Source of the DNA: Helicobacter kayseriensis
GTDB lineage: Bacteria > Campylobacterota > Campylobacteria > Campylobacterales > Helicobacteraceae
Assembly: GCF_021300655.1 (NCBI RefSeq)
Contig: NZ_JAJTNB010000002.1
Location: 62,001 to 126,000, forward strand
Length of the DNA stretch: 64,000 bases
Reading direction: 5' to 3'
Made by a program: the position numbers and the translations under genes. The notes beneath the pieces were generated by a model that had not been told where the DNA came from, ran no database searches, and saw only the letters and a program-made list of their open reading frames with translations. Positions 53,561 through 63,018 of this stretch are shown here, piece by piece; the first letter of the stretch is position 1, and each line of letters starts with the position of its first letter.

Positions 53561-53597
53561 CATTGCGCTTCATCTTTAAAATAGAGCGATGTTTTTT
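53561..53597 (+). terminator. Rho-independent terminator after the serS-comF operon
   Basis: CATTGCGCT (53561-53569) pairs with AGAGCGATG (53583-53591) with one G-A mismatch and one G-T pair, followed by T6 (53592-53597). It lies 18 bases after the stop. Confidence 0.6.
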
Positions 53598-53628
53598 GTA
53601 TGAAGATATTCTATGATTTGGATTGATA

Positions 53629-53639
53629 GGGGGGGGGGG
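53629..53639. repeat. G11 homopolymer tract
   Basis: Eleven consecutive G on the plus strand in the 97-bp gap between two convergent genes, one base before the stop codon of the ABC-2 permease (minus strand) and 30 bases after the terminator. Such tracts are hypermutable in this lineage. Here it lies outside any reading frame, in the permease 3' untranslated region. Confidence 0.9.
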
Positions 53640-53640
53640 A

Positions 53641-54774
53641 TTATAGGAGCTTTTGAGATGAGCTTTTGGCCTGTTTGATATATAAGACCAAAAGAGCAAG
53701 GAATGTATAAAAGATTCCTAGTCCAATGAGATGTTGAAAGTAGGGATAAACACTATAAAAACTCGCTCCCATTTCATTGAGACGCAAGAGGGCATTGACG
53801 CCGTGATAGACGGGGACAAACTGGATGAGTTGCTGAATTGGAGAGGGGATGGCAAAAGAGGGCCAAATAAAACCAAGAAGGAAGACAAGTGGGAGTGAGC
53901 AGAGCAAAATAATGATTGTTGCTTGATAGGCTTGTTTGACTAGAGCTCCAAAAAAATTCCCCATTGAAACAAAAGCAAAAATAAAAGCAAGAGACATCAG
54001 CCAAAAATCTAGAATCTGAGCGTGTCGTGTAATCCCATAAAAAGAAAATCCAAATCCAAAATAAAACGCAAACAAAGCAATTGAAAGCAATCCAAATAAA
54101 ATCAGTCTTGAAAAAACAAGAGAGATGGGAGAAATTTTTCCACGATAATGAGAACCAAAAATCCCCATTCCCACTAAAATCATTTGATGCAGGATCACAA
54201 CAAAAACTGCTGCAAGGGCATAATTAATATATCCCAAAGAGGGATTGAAGAGGGGGGAGGATTTGAGGTTGAGCAGTTCTTTTTGGATTTGATAGTGGGG
54301 GGTTTGGATTCCATAAAGAAGGCGTTGTTTTTCTGAGATTGTGGGTTTGAGTGCTTCTGTGGCTTCATGGAGGCTATTGATAATCGCTCCATAGATGAGG
54401 AAGTAAGATGAGTTGGCTAAAAATGCAAGATGCGGAGAGCTTTGCAAGAATGCATCTTTTTCAAATCCCTTGGGAATATAGAGGATTCCAAAGATTTTCC
54501 CTTCTTCAAGGAGGTGTTGTGCTTGTGTGAGAGAGGTTGCATATGCTTGGATAGAGATTTCTGGACTAGAATCTGCCAAAAAAGCAAGGGTGCGGGAGAG
54601 ATGAGTTTGATCTTCATCGATAATGGCAATTTGCTGAGTTTTGACGACATCGTTGGCATAGGGTGTGGGATAGAGAAGAAAATATACCAATGGGCCAATA
54701 ATGCAGACTGTCAAAACTGAAATATCTTTCAATAAGCGTTTAGCTTCGCTTAAAAAAATTTCAAAAAAGATCAT
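53641..54774 (-). CDS. ABC-2 type exporter permease (second)
   Basis: A 377-residue ABC-2 permease of the YhhJ/YbhR type: TM1 near 20-40, a periplasmic domain (about 40-190, with IAIIDEDQTHLSRTLAFLAD) and five C-terminal TMs containing the conserved FGALVKQAYQATIIILL and LGFIWPSFAIP. ATG 54774 overlaps the stop of the preceding permease gene (ATGA). It is paired with permease 1, an HlyD-type adaptor and a TolC-like protein, so it probably exports a small molecule. No ATPase gene is adjacent. A G11 tract follows the stop directly. Confidence 0.85.
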   Translation of the reverse strand: MIFFEIFLSEAKRLLKDISVLTVCIIGPLVYFLLYPTPYANDVVKTQQIAIIDEDQTHLSRTLAFLADSSPEISIQAYATSLTQAQHLLEEGKIFGILYIPKGFEKDAFLQSSPHLAFLANSSYFLIYGAIINSLHEATEALKPTISEKQRLLYGIQTPHYQIQKELLNLKSSPLFNPSLGYINYALAAVFVVILHQMILVGMGIFGSHYRGKISPISLVFSRLILFGLLSIALFAFYFGFGFSFYGITRHAQILDFWLMSLAFIFAFVSMGNFFGALVKQAYQATIIILLCSLPLVFLLGFIWPSFAIPSPIQQLIQFVPVYHGVNALLRLNEMGASFYSVYPYFQHLIGLGIFYTFLALLVLYIKQAKSSSQKLL

Positions 54775-55898
54775 TTTTGATTCCTTAAGACATAAATGAC
54801 ACAGCCGATCAACCCAAAAAGAAGAAAGGGAAGCATCAAAGAGCATAAAGAAAGGGCCAAATCAATTCTCCCTCCATAATTGGCTTGTTGGATATAAAGC
54901 TCTAGATAATGGCTTACAGGCAAGAGATCACTCCAAAATCTTGCAAAAGAATCCATGCTATTGGTTGGAAAGGTGATACCTGCAAATGCAAAACTTGGGG
55001 CAGAATAAACGCTGATGATACTAATGGCGCGCGTGGAATCTTTGGCAAGTGCAAAAATAAATAATGTAATTGACTGGTAAGCAAGGATTAAAAGCAGTCC
55101 TCCCAAAGTCATAATCCCCCAATTTCCTCGCATCGGCAGATGCATAATGGATTCAAAAAACCACATCATCGCCCACCACCAACACAGATAAAACACTGTG
55201 ATATTAAAGAGTTTAACGCCTAAGATCTTAAGCACTTCTGTGGGCTTTGTATGGGCTTGAAGAGAGGTGTAGGGATCTCTTAGGAGAGAGCAAAGAAGTG
55301 AAGCGCAGATTAAAATCGCAAGCGAACAAGGAAGGATTGCAGTCAGTAAAAATTGTGCATAGCTACTATCTGGGTTGTAAAGTGCGGTGATTTGTTGTGT
55401 GATTGGCATAGATTTGGATAGTGCACCGATAAAGACTTTGTTCTCTACTAAGTTTTTTGCAAGTTTAAGTTTGACATTTTCAGTTTGAATGATTTGGAGA
55501 ATCTTAGATTGTAAGGTTTTGGCCACAAGTAAAAATTGTGCGTTGTAATAGAGGGGGATCTCTGTGGGAATGCCTTTTTTTGCATTGCTTTGGAGTTGGT
55601 GAGGCAAGACAATGAGAGCAAAAATAGATGCATTTTGAAGATCGCTTTTGGCATCTTCTAAGCTTGTGTAGAATTTTTGTACTTTTAGGGCGGGTGAAGC
55701 TTGAAGGGAAAAAATGATTTGGCTTGAAGTGCTGGATTGATCAAGATCTAAGATCCCAATAGGCATCTTTTGCAAGATTCCATTTCCTAGAGTAAAGAAA
55801 AGTAAAAGGGCAATTAGGGGCATTGGAACACATAGGACAAAAAGCGAAAAGGGGCTTTTTGCCAAAGAAAGCAAATCGTTTTTGAATGCTTCTACCAT
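54771..55898 (-). CDS. ABC-2 type exporter permease (first)
   Basis: A 375-residue paralogue of the next permease: an N-terminal TM (about 17-36), a periplasmic domain starting with IGILDLDQSSTSSQIIFSLQ, and five C-terminal TMs including SAPSFAFAGITFPTNSMDSF (the usual ABC-2 'G-x-FP' region). It begins inside the last codons of the HlyD-type gene. The two permeases likely form a heterodimer. Recalled equivalents are the adjacent H. pylori genes HP1486-HP1489. Confidence 0.85.
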   Translation of the reverse strand: MVEAFKNDLLSLAKSPFSLFVLCVPMPLIALLLFFTLGNGILQKMPIGILDLDQSSTSSQIIFSLQASPALKVQKFYTSLEDAKSDLQNASIFALIVLPHQLQSNAKKGIPTEIPLYYNAQFLLVAKTLQSKILQIIQTENVKLKLAKNLVENKVFIGALSKSMPITQQITALYNPDSSYAQFLLTAILPCSLAILICASLLCSLLRDPYTSLQAHTKPTEVLKILGVKLFNITVFYLCWWWAMMWFFESIMHLPMRGNWGIMTLGGLLLILAYQSITLFIFALAKDSTRAISIISVYSAPSFAFAGITFPTNSMDSFARFWSDLLPVSHYLELYIQQANYGGRIDLALSLCSLMLPFLLFGLIGCVIYVLRNQK

Positions 55899-56902
55899 GA
55901 AGAGACTTGCTTTTGAGATGAGTTATTTTGATGGATAATAACACTCATACCAATGCGCAAATTAGGAATGGGTTGTGTGGGCTTGGCATTGATTTCAAAT
56001 GTGCGGATATCATATCCTTTGTTGCTTGTTGTGCTCTTCCACGTTGCAAAATCTCCCATTACAGAGACGAAAGTCACCTCAAAACTTGCATTTACATCAA
56101 GGGCAGGAATATAAGCTTGAAAAACTTTGCCTTTGGGGTAGTTTTTGAGCTCATCTTCGGTGATATTGAGGCGCAAATATGCTTCATTCATATCAGCCAA
56201 AAGAACAACAGGGAATCCGCTAGGAGCAAGCTCTCCCTCGTGGAGCAAAACATTGCTTACCTCTCCATCTGCTGGAGCTAAGACTTGAGAGTCTTTGGCA
56301 TAAGCCTCAACTTCTGCAACAGTTCCCGCAGCAGCCTTTTCCTTTTCTTCGACAGCTTTTTTGGTTTCCTTGCTTGCCCCTTCAAGCGCAAGTTGATATT
56401 GTTGATATGCGGTGTTTTCTTTGAGTTTTGCTCCCTCAAAATTGGCATAAGCTTCATCGCGTTTTTGCAAACTTACAACACCGCTTTTATAGAGATTTTC
56501 TACTCGCATATAGGTTTTTTCGGCAAGATTGCGCATTGTTTTTGCACCTAGCCACATATCTTTGGCGGAGATGATTTGCTGTTCTCTTGCTCCTTTTTGA
56601 GTTTCTGCACTCAAGGCTTTTGCTGCTTCATATCCTGCTTGGGCTTGTTGTAATTTGGCCTCAAGTTCTGGAGAATGGATTGTGTAGATCAAATCACCTT
56701 TTTTGACAATCTGTCCTTTTTGGACATAAACCTCTGAGATGCGACCTGCAAGCTTTGAAGATACATTGTATTCGCGTGCAGAAATCTGTCCTTGGAGAAT
56801 CTGTGGTTGGGGCTGATAAGCTTTTTGAAAGCTTTGAATTAGCCATAAACCTAGTCCAAAGATTCCGATACCTAGGATGATAAAAGGAATTATTTTTTTC
56901 AT
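55892..56902 (-). CDS. HlyD-family periplasmic adaptor
   Basis: A 336-residue membrane-fusion protein: N-terminal TM anchor (about 5-25), a lipoyl half-motif (GRISEVYVQKGQIVKKGDLI), a coiled-coil hairpin (about 75-205), the second lipoyl half (SQVLAPADGEVSNVLLHEGE) and a beta-barrel domain (AYLRLNITEDEL). It links the inner-membrane permeases to the TolC-like outer-membrane protein. Nine bases separate it from the tolC-like stop. Confidence 0.9.
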   Translation of the reverse strand: MKKIIPFIILGIGIFGLGLWLIQSFQKAYQPQPQILQGQISAREYNVSSKLAGRISEVYVQKGQIVKKGDLIYTIHSPELEAKLQQAQAGYEAAKALSAETQKGAREQQIISAKDMWLGAKTMRNLAEKTYMRVENLYKSGVVSLQKRDEAYANFEGAKLKENTAYQQYQLALEGASKETKKAVEEKEKAAAGTVAEVEAYAKDSQVLAPADGEVSNVLLHEGELAPSGFPVVLLADMNEAYLRLNITEDELKNYPKGKVFQAYIPALDVNASFEVTFVSVMGDFATWKSTTSNKGYDIRTFEINAKPTQPIPNLRIGMSVIIHQNNSSQKQVSSW

Positions 56903-56911
56903 TTTTTCTCC

Positions 56912-58273
56912 TTATTGATAAAGCTTAAAATCATAAATTGAATTGCTCAAAGCCATGAGTTTGGCGACAGATAAGATGTATTTATAAGCAATGCTTTTTT
57001 GTTCGATTTGAGCTTTTGAAAGCAAATTGCGTGCATCAATGACTTGTGAGCTTGTAGCCATTCCTTGAGCAAAGGCTTTTTCTTGCAGTTTAAGATTTTC
57101 CTCAGCAAGAGCGATTGAGGAATCTAGAGTGAAATACAGTTTTTTTGCTTGGATAGCTTCTTTGTAGGTTTTCTCAACAAGCAGTGAGATGTCTTTGATG
57201 GCTTGCTTTTTGCGTTCTGAAATTTCAAACTGAGCGACTTTCCCTGCTTGATACTTTTGATAAGAGCCTGTATTGTCAAGAAGCGTCATTTTTGCTCCAA
57301 TTCCGACAAACCAACTTGGGAGAGATTTTCCAAGAATTGAATTGTGATCGTGGTAGCTATAGTTTCCAAAAAGAGCAATGGTGGGAAGAAATTTTGAGCG
57401 TTCTAGTTTTGTTAGTTCTTGAGCTTGTTTGGATTTGATATCAACAGATTTGAGTGCAGGATAAGAATCAAGAGTTGTTTTTAAAATAGGATCAAGGATA
57501 AGCTCTTTGGCATGTTTACTAATCACGAGTTTTGAGCTTAGTGTGTAGTGCTGGTCAAAATCAGAAAGAAGGTTTTGCAAGGCAAGTTTAGACACTTCTA
57601 GAGAATCTTGAGCTTTGAGGGTGTCGTTTTTTGCGCGATCATAGGCAACTTGAGCTGAGAGAGTTTCAATTTTGGCAATCTGCCCTGCTTTTTGAAGCTT
57701 TTGTGCATTTTCTAAGTGGAGTTTATGTCCTTTTTCTACATCTTGAAGTGTTTTGAGAATCTCTTGATTGAGTAAAACCCCATAATACACATTGGCTAAC
57801 TGTTCAAATGTGGAAAGTTTTTTGAGTTTAAGTGCCTCTTGTGTGTCTTCAAATGCCAATTTCCCTAAACGATTGGCAGCATAAGTCGCTCCTCCTGTAT
57901 AGAGAGGATAGATGATTTTAAGTGAAGCTGTCATAATGTGCTGATTGCTTAGATCAAGCGGGGTTAGACGATCTGTGATTTGGGGGATTGGAGGGAGGGG
58001 ATAAGGAAGAGAAGAGTTGAGTGCTTCTAGCCCACTTTTGAGATCAAGTTGAACTGGGCTTCCAAGGTAGGCATATCCTGCAGTTAGCTCGATTCTGGGC
58101 AAATACAGCATAATATTTGCTTGTTTAAGTTTTTCTGTTTTTTGCATAGCAATTTGTTCGGCTTTGATCGCGTGATTATTAGCCTCCACAATCGACCATG
58201 CTTGATAAAAGTCAAGAGAGTTGGCAAAAACACTTGAAAAGAAGCCTGCAAAATAGATGATTTTTTTAATCAT
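56912..58273 (-). CDS. TolC-family outer-membrane efflux protein
   Basis: A 453-residue precursor with a signal peptide (KKIIYFAGFFSSVFA) and two OEP repeats rich in long helices (VEANNHAIKAEQIAMQKTEK; TLSAQVAYDRAKNDTLKAQD; SSQVIDARNLLSKAQIEQ). It forms the outer-membrane tunnel. ATG 58273 has AAGGAG five bases upstream, better than the GTG two codons earlier. It heads the export cluster, nine bases after the rhodanese gene. Confidence 0.9.
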   Translation of the reverse strand: MIKKIIYFAGFFSSVFANSLDFYQAWSIVEANNHAIKAEQIAMQKTEKLKQANIMLYLPRIELTAGYAYLGSPVQLDLKSGLEALNSSLPYPLPPIPQITDRLTPLDLSNQHIMTASLKIIYPLYTGGATYAANRLGKLAFEDTQEALKLKKLSTFEQLANVYYGVLLNQEILKTLQDVEKGHKLHLENAQKLQKAGQIAKIETLSAQVAYDRAKNDTLKAQDSLEVSKLALQNLLSDFDQHYTLSSKLVISKHAKELILDPILKTTLDSYPALKSVDIKSKQAQELTKLERSKFLPTIALFGNYSYHDHNSILGKSLPSWFVGIGAKMTLLDNTGSYQKYQAGKVAQFEISERKKQAIKDISLLVEKTYKEAIQAKKLYFTLDSSIALAEENLKLQEKAFAQGMATSSQVIDARNLLSKAQIEQKSIAYKYILSVAKLMALSNSIYDFKLYQ

Positions 58274-58282
58274 AACCACTCC

Positions 58283-58657
58283 TTAAATGTTTTCAAGAGG
58301 AAAGTATTCTTGGACAATTTGCAAATATTCATCTAAAAAATAAATCTGTTTCAATCCGGATTCTACAAGTTGTGTTCCAACCTTTGCTGCTTCTAATCCC
58401 CCATTGCATACAAGGAGAATTTTTTTGTCTTGATTTGAAAGGCAAAATTGTTTGATTTCTTCAAAATGATTGAAATTTAAAGCTTTAGGGAAATGAGGGG
58501 TAGAAGAATACACTTTAGGATCTCGAACATCAATAATGAGATATTCAGAGGGGAGGAGCGCTTCAAGTGAAACTTTTGTTGCTTTGCTTGGATGATTTTG
58601 GCTTTTAAGAAATTTTTTGAGACTTTCTTTGCTCATATCTAGATCCTTAACCTTCAA
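58283..58657 (-). CDS. Single-domain rhodanese-like protein
   Basis: A 124-residue cytoplasmic protein (no signal peptide). The rhodanese fold is complete: YLIIDVRDPKVYSSTPHFPK (the DVR start), and KILLVCNGGLEAAKVGTQL, in which the catalytic Cys is followed by a glycine/acidic loop. This contrasts with the Cys-less rhodanese lipoprotein near argG. Substrate (thiosulfate or a persulfide donor) is unknown. It starts the operon with the TolC-HlyD-permease genes. Confidence 0.8.
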   Translation of the reverse strand: MKVKDLDMSKESLKKFLKSQNHPSKATKVSLEALLPSEYLIIDVRDPKVYSSTPHFPKALNFNHFEEIKQFCLSNQDKKILLVCNGGLEAAKVGTQLVESGLKQIYFLDEYLQIVQEYFPLENI

Positions 58658-58827
58658 AACTGTTAGTTTAACTTAAAATGTTTTGATTTTTTCATGGAGT
58701 TAAGATAAATTAAGAATTGAGCGTTTCAAAAAAACTTCCTATTCCCCAAAAATCTTCTTTTTGTTGCAAAATACTATAAAATGCTATGAATAAAGAAATC
58801 TAAAATGAAATTTTGTTTGGAGTATGG

Positions 58828-61302
58828 ATGGCTGAGAACCTACTTGATCATAGTGAAATCGTAGATATTTGTATTGATGATTCGATAAAAGAGAGTTATC
58901 TTGATTATTCGATGAGTGTGATTGTTGGGCGTGCCTTGCCTGATGCAAAGGATGGGCTTAAGCCTGTTCATCGTCGGATTTTGTATGCAATGCATGAGTT
59001 GGGTGTGACTTCGCGTGCTGCTTATAAAAAAAGCGCAAGAATTGTAGGTGATGTGATTGGTAAATACCATCCTCATGGTGATAGTGCTGTATATGAAGCA
59101 TTGGTGCGTATGGCTCAGGATTTTTCTATGCGACTTGAGCTTGTTGATGGGCAAGGGAACTTTGGATCAATCGATGGGGATAATGCAGCAGCAATGCGTT
59201 ATACAGAAGCAAGGATGACGCAGGCAAGCGAAGAGATTTTGAGAGATATTGAAAAAGATACAGTGGATTTTGTCCCCAACTATGATGATACGCTTAAAGA
59301 GCCTGATGTTCTTCCAAGTCGGATCCCCAATCTATTGATTAATGGATCAAGCGGGATTGCAGTAGGGATGGCGACTTCTATCCCTCCTCATAGGATTGAT
59401 GAGATTGTGGATGCTTTGGTGTATATGATTGATCGCAAGCATTGTGAGCTGGAAGATTTGATGGAGTTTGTAAAAGGTCCTGATTTTCCAACAGGAGGGA
59501 TCATCTTTGGAAAACAGGGGATTATTGAGGCCTATCGCACTGGAAGAGGACGCATCAAAGTGCGCGCAAAAGTGCATATTGAAACAACGAAAAATAAAGA
59601 TGTTATTGTGATTGATGAGATTCCCTATCAAGTCAATAAAGCGCGTCTTGTTGAGCAAATCTCCGAGCTTGCCAAAGAAAAGGTGATTGAGGGAATCTCT
59701 GAGGTAAGAGATGAGTCCGATCGAGAGGGGATTCGGGTAGTAATTGAACTCAAAAGAGAGGCAATGAGTGAGATTGTGCTCAATCATTTGTATAAATCCA
59801 CAGCAATGGAAACAACCTTTGGAATCATCCTTCTTGCGATCAATAATAAAGAGCCCAAAATCTTTACTCTTATGGAGCTTCTTAAGCTCTTTATTTCTCA
59901 TCGCAAAACCATTGTCATCCGTAGGACGATTTTTGAGCTTGAAAAAGCTAAGGCAAGAGCTCATATTTTGGAGGGCTTAAAAATCGCTCTAGATCACATT
60001 GATGAAGTGATCAAAATCATTCGTGCAAGCAAAGATTCTGAAGAAGCTAAGAGTGCATTGATGGAGAGGTTTGGGCTATCTGAGTTGCAAAGCAAGGCAA
60101 TTTTGGAAATGCGCCTACAGCGTCTTACGGGGCTTGAGAGGGATAAGATTGAGCAAGAATATGCAGAACTTTTGGCACAAATTGAATATCTTAACTCTAT
60201 TCTTAGAAGTGAAGATAAGCTCAATGAAATCATCAAAGCAGAGCTCTTGGAGGTCAAAGAGAGATTTAGCTCTCCAAGAAAAACAGAACTTGAAGACGAT
60301 TATGATGCGATTGATGTGGAAGATTTGATTCCCAATGAAAAAGTCGTTGTTACAATGAGCCATCGAGGATATGTTAAGCGTGTGCCCTTGAAAACCTATG
60401 AGAAGCAAAATCGTGGAGGCAAGGGGAAAATCAGTGGCAATACACATGATGATGACTTTATCGAATCATTCTTTGTAGCCAATGCGCACGATACGATTAT
60501 GTTTGTAACAAATCGTGGACAGCTCTATTGGCTCAAGGTGTATAAAATCCCAGAAGCAGGAAGAACAGCGATTGGAAAAGCGGTGGTGAATCTCATTCAG
60601 ATTCAGCAAGATGAAAAGATTATGGCCACAATCACAACGAGTGATTTTGATGAAAGCAAATCTCTTGTTTTCTTTACACGCAATGGAATTGTCAAAAGAA
60701 CAAATCTAAGCGAATATAGCAATATTAGAAGCGTTGGGGTAAGGGCGATCAATCTTGATGAAGATGATGAGTTGGTTACAGCCAAGATTATTACTAGCGA
60801 GATTAAAGAGCTCTTTATTGCAACTTATGAGGGAATGTGTATTCGGTTTAATATCGAAGATGTGCGCGAAATTGGCCGTGTAGCTAGAGGGGTAACAGGG
60901 ATTAGATTCAAAGATGAAAAAGATTATGTTGTGGGTGCTGTGACGATTGGAAGCGATGAAGATAAGCTTTTGACAGTGAGTGAAAAAGGAATTGGTAAGC
61001 AAACTACAGCTGCATCTTATCGCTTGCAAAGTCGCGGAGGAAAAGGTGTGATTGTGATGAAGCTCACACCAAAGACAGGAAAGCTTGTCAGTGTTGTAAA
61101 TGTCAATGATGAAAAGATGGATTTGATGGTTCTTACAAGTAGCGGAAAAATGATCCGTGTAGATACTCAAGCGATCAGAGAAGCAGGACGCAATACAAGC
61201 GGAGTTAAAATCGTCAATGTTGCTGGTGAAAAAGTTGCCTATGCAAGCCAGTGTCCAAAAGAAGAGCAAGAAGAAGAGCTCCTTGATGATGGGGAAGAAT
61301 AA
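58828..61302 (+). CDS. gyrA: DNA gyrase subunit A
   Basis: 824 residues. The catalytic Tyr is Tyr125 in [10 protein letters not shown], and the quinolone region reads [19 protein letters not shown] with Ser86 and Glu90 (C. jejuni: Thr86, Asp90). The C-terminal DNA-wrapping domain has GyrA-box-like repeats, including [14 protein letters not shown] 58828 is preceded by GGAG; a TTG five codons earlier is less likely. The acidic tail ([14 protein letters not shown]) overlaps the next gene. A TATAAA box near 58775 may be part of the promoter. Confidence 0.96.
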   Translation: MAENLLDHSEIVDICIDDSIKESYLDYSMSVIVGRALPDAKDGLKPVHRRILYAMHELGVTSRAAYKKSARIVGDVIGKYHPHGDSAVYEALVRMAQDFSMRLELVDGQGNFGSIDGDNAAAMRYTEARMTQASEEILRDIEKDTVDFVPNYDDTLKEPDVLPSRIPNLLINGSSGIAVGMATSIPPHRIDEIVDALVYMIDRKHCELEDLMEFVKGPDFPTGGIIFGKQGIIEAYRTGRGRIKVRAKVHIETTKNKDVIVIDEIPYQVNKARLVEQISELAKEKVIEGISEVRDESDREGIRVVIELKREAMSEIVLNHLYKSTAMETTFGIILLAINNKEPKIFTLMELLKLFISHRKTIVIRRTIFELEKAKARAHILEGLKIALDHIDEVIKIIRASKDSEEAKSALMERFGLSELQSKAILEMRLQRLTGLERDKIEQEYAELLAQIEYLNSILRSEDKLNEIIKAELLEVKERFSSPRKTELEDDYDAIDVEDLIPNEKVVVTMSHRGYVKRVPLKTYEKQNRGGKGKISGNTHDDDFIESFFVANAHDTIMFVTNRGQLYWLKVYKIPEAGRTAIGKAVVNLIQIQQDEKIMATITTSDFDESKSLVFFTRNGIVKRTNLSEYSNIRSVGVRAINLDEDDELVTAKIITSEIKELFIATYEGMCIRFNIEDVREIGRVARGVTGIRFKDEKDYVVGAVTIGSDEDKLLTVSEKGIGKQTTAASYRLQSRGGKGVIVMKLTPKTGKLVSVVNVNDEKMDLMVLTSSGKMIRVDTQAIREAGRNTSGVKIVNVAGEKVAYASQCPKEEQEEELLDDGEE

Positions 61303-61711
61303 TTTTGCGGTCGTATTGGTTTTGATGCAAGCTTTGAATGCAGAGGAGTTTATAATCTCTTATCGCGCAAAAATCAAAAATACTCTTTTTGAGGGGGAGG
61401 AGTATCGTGTCTCAAAGGTCATTGATTCTAAAGGAAGTCGTGGGGTGAAAAACGGAGAGTTTGAAATCATCAAAAAATGCACTTTTGTTCCCCTAGGGGT
61501 TTTAGAGCAAAGAGATGTAGAAAAATATCTAAAACAAAACAAGGATCAAGTTTTAGAGTGCTTGTATTCAAGCGGAGTGGGAATCTATGATGAGGTGATC
61601 ACAAAAGATCTCCAAGCCAAGAGTAAAACAATTTTCAAAGTTCCTCCAAAAAGAGTGATTGCACAACTTAAAGATGGAGTGATTGAGTTTAGTGTATTGG
61701 AGAAAAAATGA
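61286..61711 (+). CDS. Small exported protein between gyrA and flgR
   Basis: 141 residues from ATG 61286, or 140 from the ATG immediately after it. The N-terminus [18 protein letters not shown] resembles a signal peptide with cleavage after NA. The mature part is mixed alpha/beta ([50 protein letters not shown]) with two cysteines that could pair in the periplasm. It overlaps the end of gyrA by 17 bases and the start of flgR by four (ATGA). H. pylori has a comparable unnamed gene in the same place (recalled). Function unknown. Confidence 0.72.
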   Translation: MMGKNNFAVVLVLMQALNAEEFIISYRAKIKNTLFEGEEYRVSKVIDSKGSRGVKNGEFEIIKKCTFVPLGVLEQRDVEKYLKQNKDQVLECLYSSGVGIYDEVITKDLQAKSKTIFKVPPKRVIAQLKDGVIEFSVLEKK

Positions 61712-63018
61712 AAATTGCAGTGATAGAAGATGATATTAACTTAAGAAAGGCTCTTGAAATCTCGCTTAAAGATTATGAAGAGTTTGAGGTCGAACTCTTT
61801 AAGGGTCCAAAAGATGCGCTCAAAAAACTTGATGAGAGTTTTGATTTGATTGTGACAGATATTAATATGCCTCAAATGGATGGTTTGGAGTTTTTGACAC
61901 AGCTTGGTGGAAAATATGAGGCGATTGTTATCACTGCCAATGCTTCTGTAAATAATGCAATCAAGGCAATTCGATTGGGTGTAAAGGACTTTTTGACAAA
62001 GCCGTTTGAAATTGAGGATTTGGTAGAGGCAATCAAAAAAAGCAAAAAGATTCAAGAGGTAACTTCCAAAAAACTTCCAAAATCTCAAAAAAGCGAAAAG
62101 AGGGACGGCTTCATCGCCTCTTCACCAGCCCTTGAAGAAGCTAAGAGCAAGGCTCTCAAGGTGGCTCCAACACAAGCAAGTGTCATGCTTTTGGGGGCAA
62201 GTGGAGTAGGAAAAGAAGTGTTTGCAAATTTTATTCATAAAAATTCCCCAAGAGCTTCCTCTCCATTTGTAGCTATCAATATGGCAGCTATTCCAGAACA
62301 TCTTTTAGAATCAGAATTGTTTGGCTATGAAAAGGGAGCTTTTACAGATGCAAGTCAAGCAAAAAAAGGGCTTTTTGAAGAGGCTGATGGAGGTAGTATT
62401 TTTTTAGATGAGATTGGGGATATGCCTCTTAACTTACAAGCCAAGCTTTTGAGAGCCTTGCAGGAGAGAGAAATCACACGCTTGGGAAGTGCCAAGCCTA
62501 TCAAGATCGATGTGCGTGTGATTTGTGCGACCAATGTGCAAATCCAAGAGAAGATTGCAAATAAAGAATTTAGAGAAGATTTATTTTTTCGTCTCAATAC
62601 CATGCCTATTGCTATTCCTCCCCTAAGAGAAAGACGTGAAGAAATTTTGCCCTTGGCACAATGGAAGTTAGATGAGGTTTGCAAGCAATATGATTTTCCT
62701 GTAAAAACTTTTTCTTCTTGTGCTCAAAAGGCTTTGATGGAGTATGCTTGGCCAGGAAATATCAGAGAATTGCTCTCTGTGATTGAAAGGGCAGGGATTT
62801 TGAGTGAAGGTCAGGAAGTCAAAGAAGAAGATTTGTGTCTTCAAGTGCGTAATGAGGTCTTTTTTGGACAAAAAGAGGGTGCGCGTGTAGAAAATTTAGA
62901 AAAAGAATTGATTGTTGAAATTTTGGCAGAAACAGATGGAGATCTTCAGAGAGCAAGCGAGATGCTTGGAATGAGTTTGGAGGTCTTAAAAAGTAAAAAG
63001 GCAAGATATGGGATATAA
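61708..63018 (+). CDS. flgR: NtrC-family sigma-54 activator FlgR
   Basis: 436 residues. An N-terminal receiver domain with phospho-acceptor Asp51 (DLIVTDINMPQMDG), an AAA+ domain with Walker A GASGVGKE (163-170), the sigma-54 contact loop GAFTDA (210-215, instead of GAFTGA) and Walker B GGSIFLDEIGDM. It closes with a Fis-like helix-turn-helix remnant (ETDGDLQRASEMLGMSLEVL). FlgR, with FlgS, switches on sigma-54 flagellar hook and basal-body genes. H. pylori FlgR lacks the C-terminal domain; this one keeps a short form as C. jejuni does. It overlaps the following prenyltransferase gene by 11 bases. Confidence 0.93.
   Translation: MKIAVIEDDINLRKALEISLKDYEEFEVELFKGPKDALKKLDESFDLIVTDINMPQMDGLEFLTQLGGKYEAIVITANASVNNAIKAIRLGVKDFLTKPFEIEDLVEAIKKSKKIQEVTSKKLPKSQKSEKRDGFIASSPALEEAKSKALKVAPTQASVMLLGASGVGKEVFANFIHKNSPRASSPFVAINMAAIPEHLLESELFGYEKGAFTDASQAKKGLFEEADGGSIFLDEIGDMPLNLQAKLLRALQEREITRLGSAKPIKIDVRVICATNVQIQEKIANKEFREDLFFRLNTMPIAIPPLRERREEILPLAQWKLDEVCKQYDFPVKTFSSCAQKALMEYAWPGNIRELLSVIERAGILSEGQEVKEEDLCLQVRNEVFFGQKEGARVENLEKELIVEILAETDGDLQRASEMLGMSLEVLKSKKARYGI

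Noticed and set aside
53629-53639. G11 tract as an in-frame phase switch of the ABC-2 permease
   Set aside because: The permease stop codon precedes the tract and the protein end looks complete, so tract length would not change the protein.
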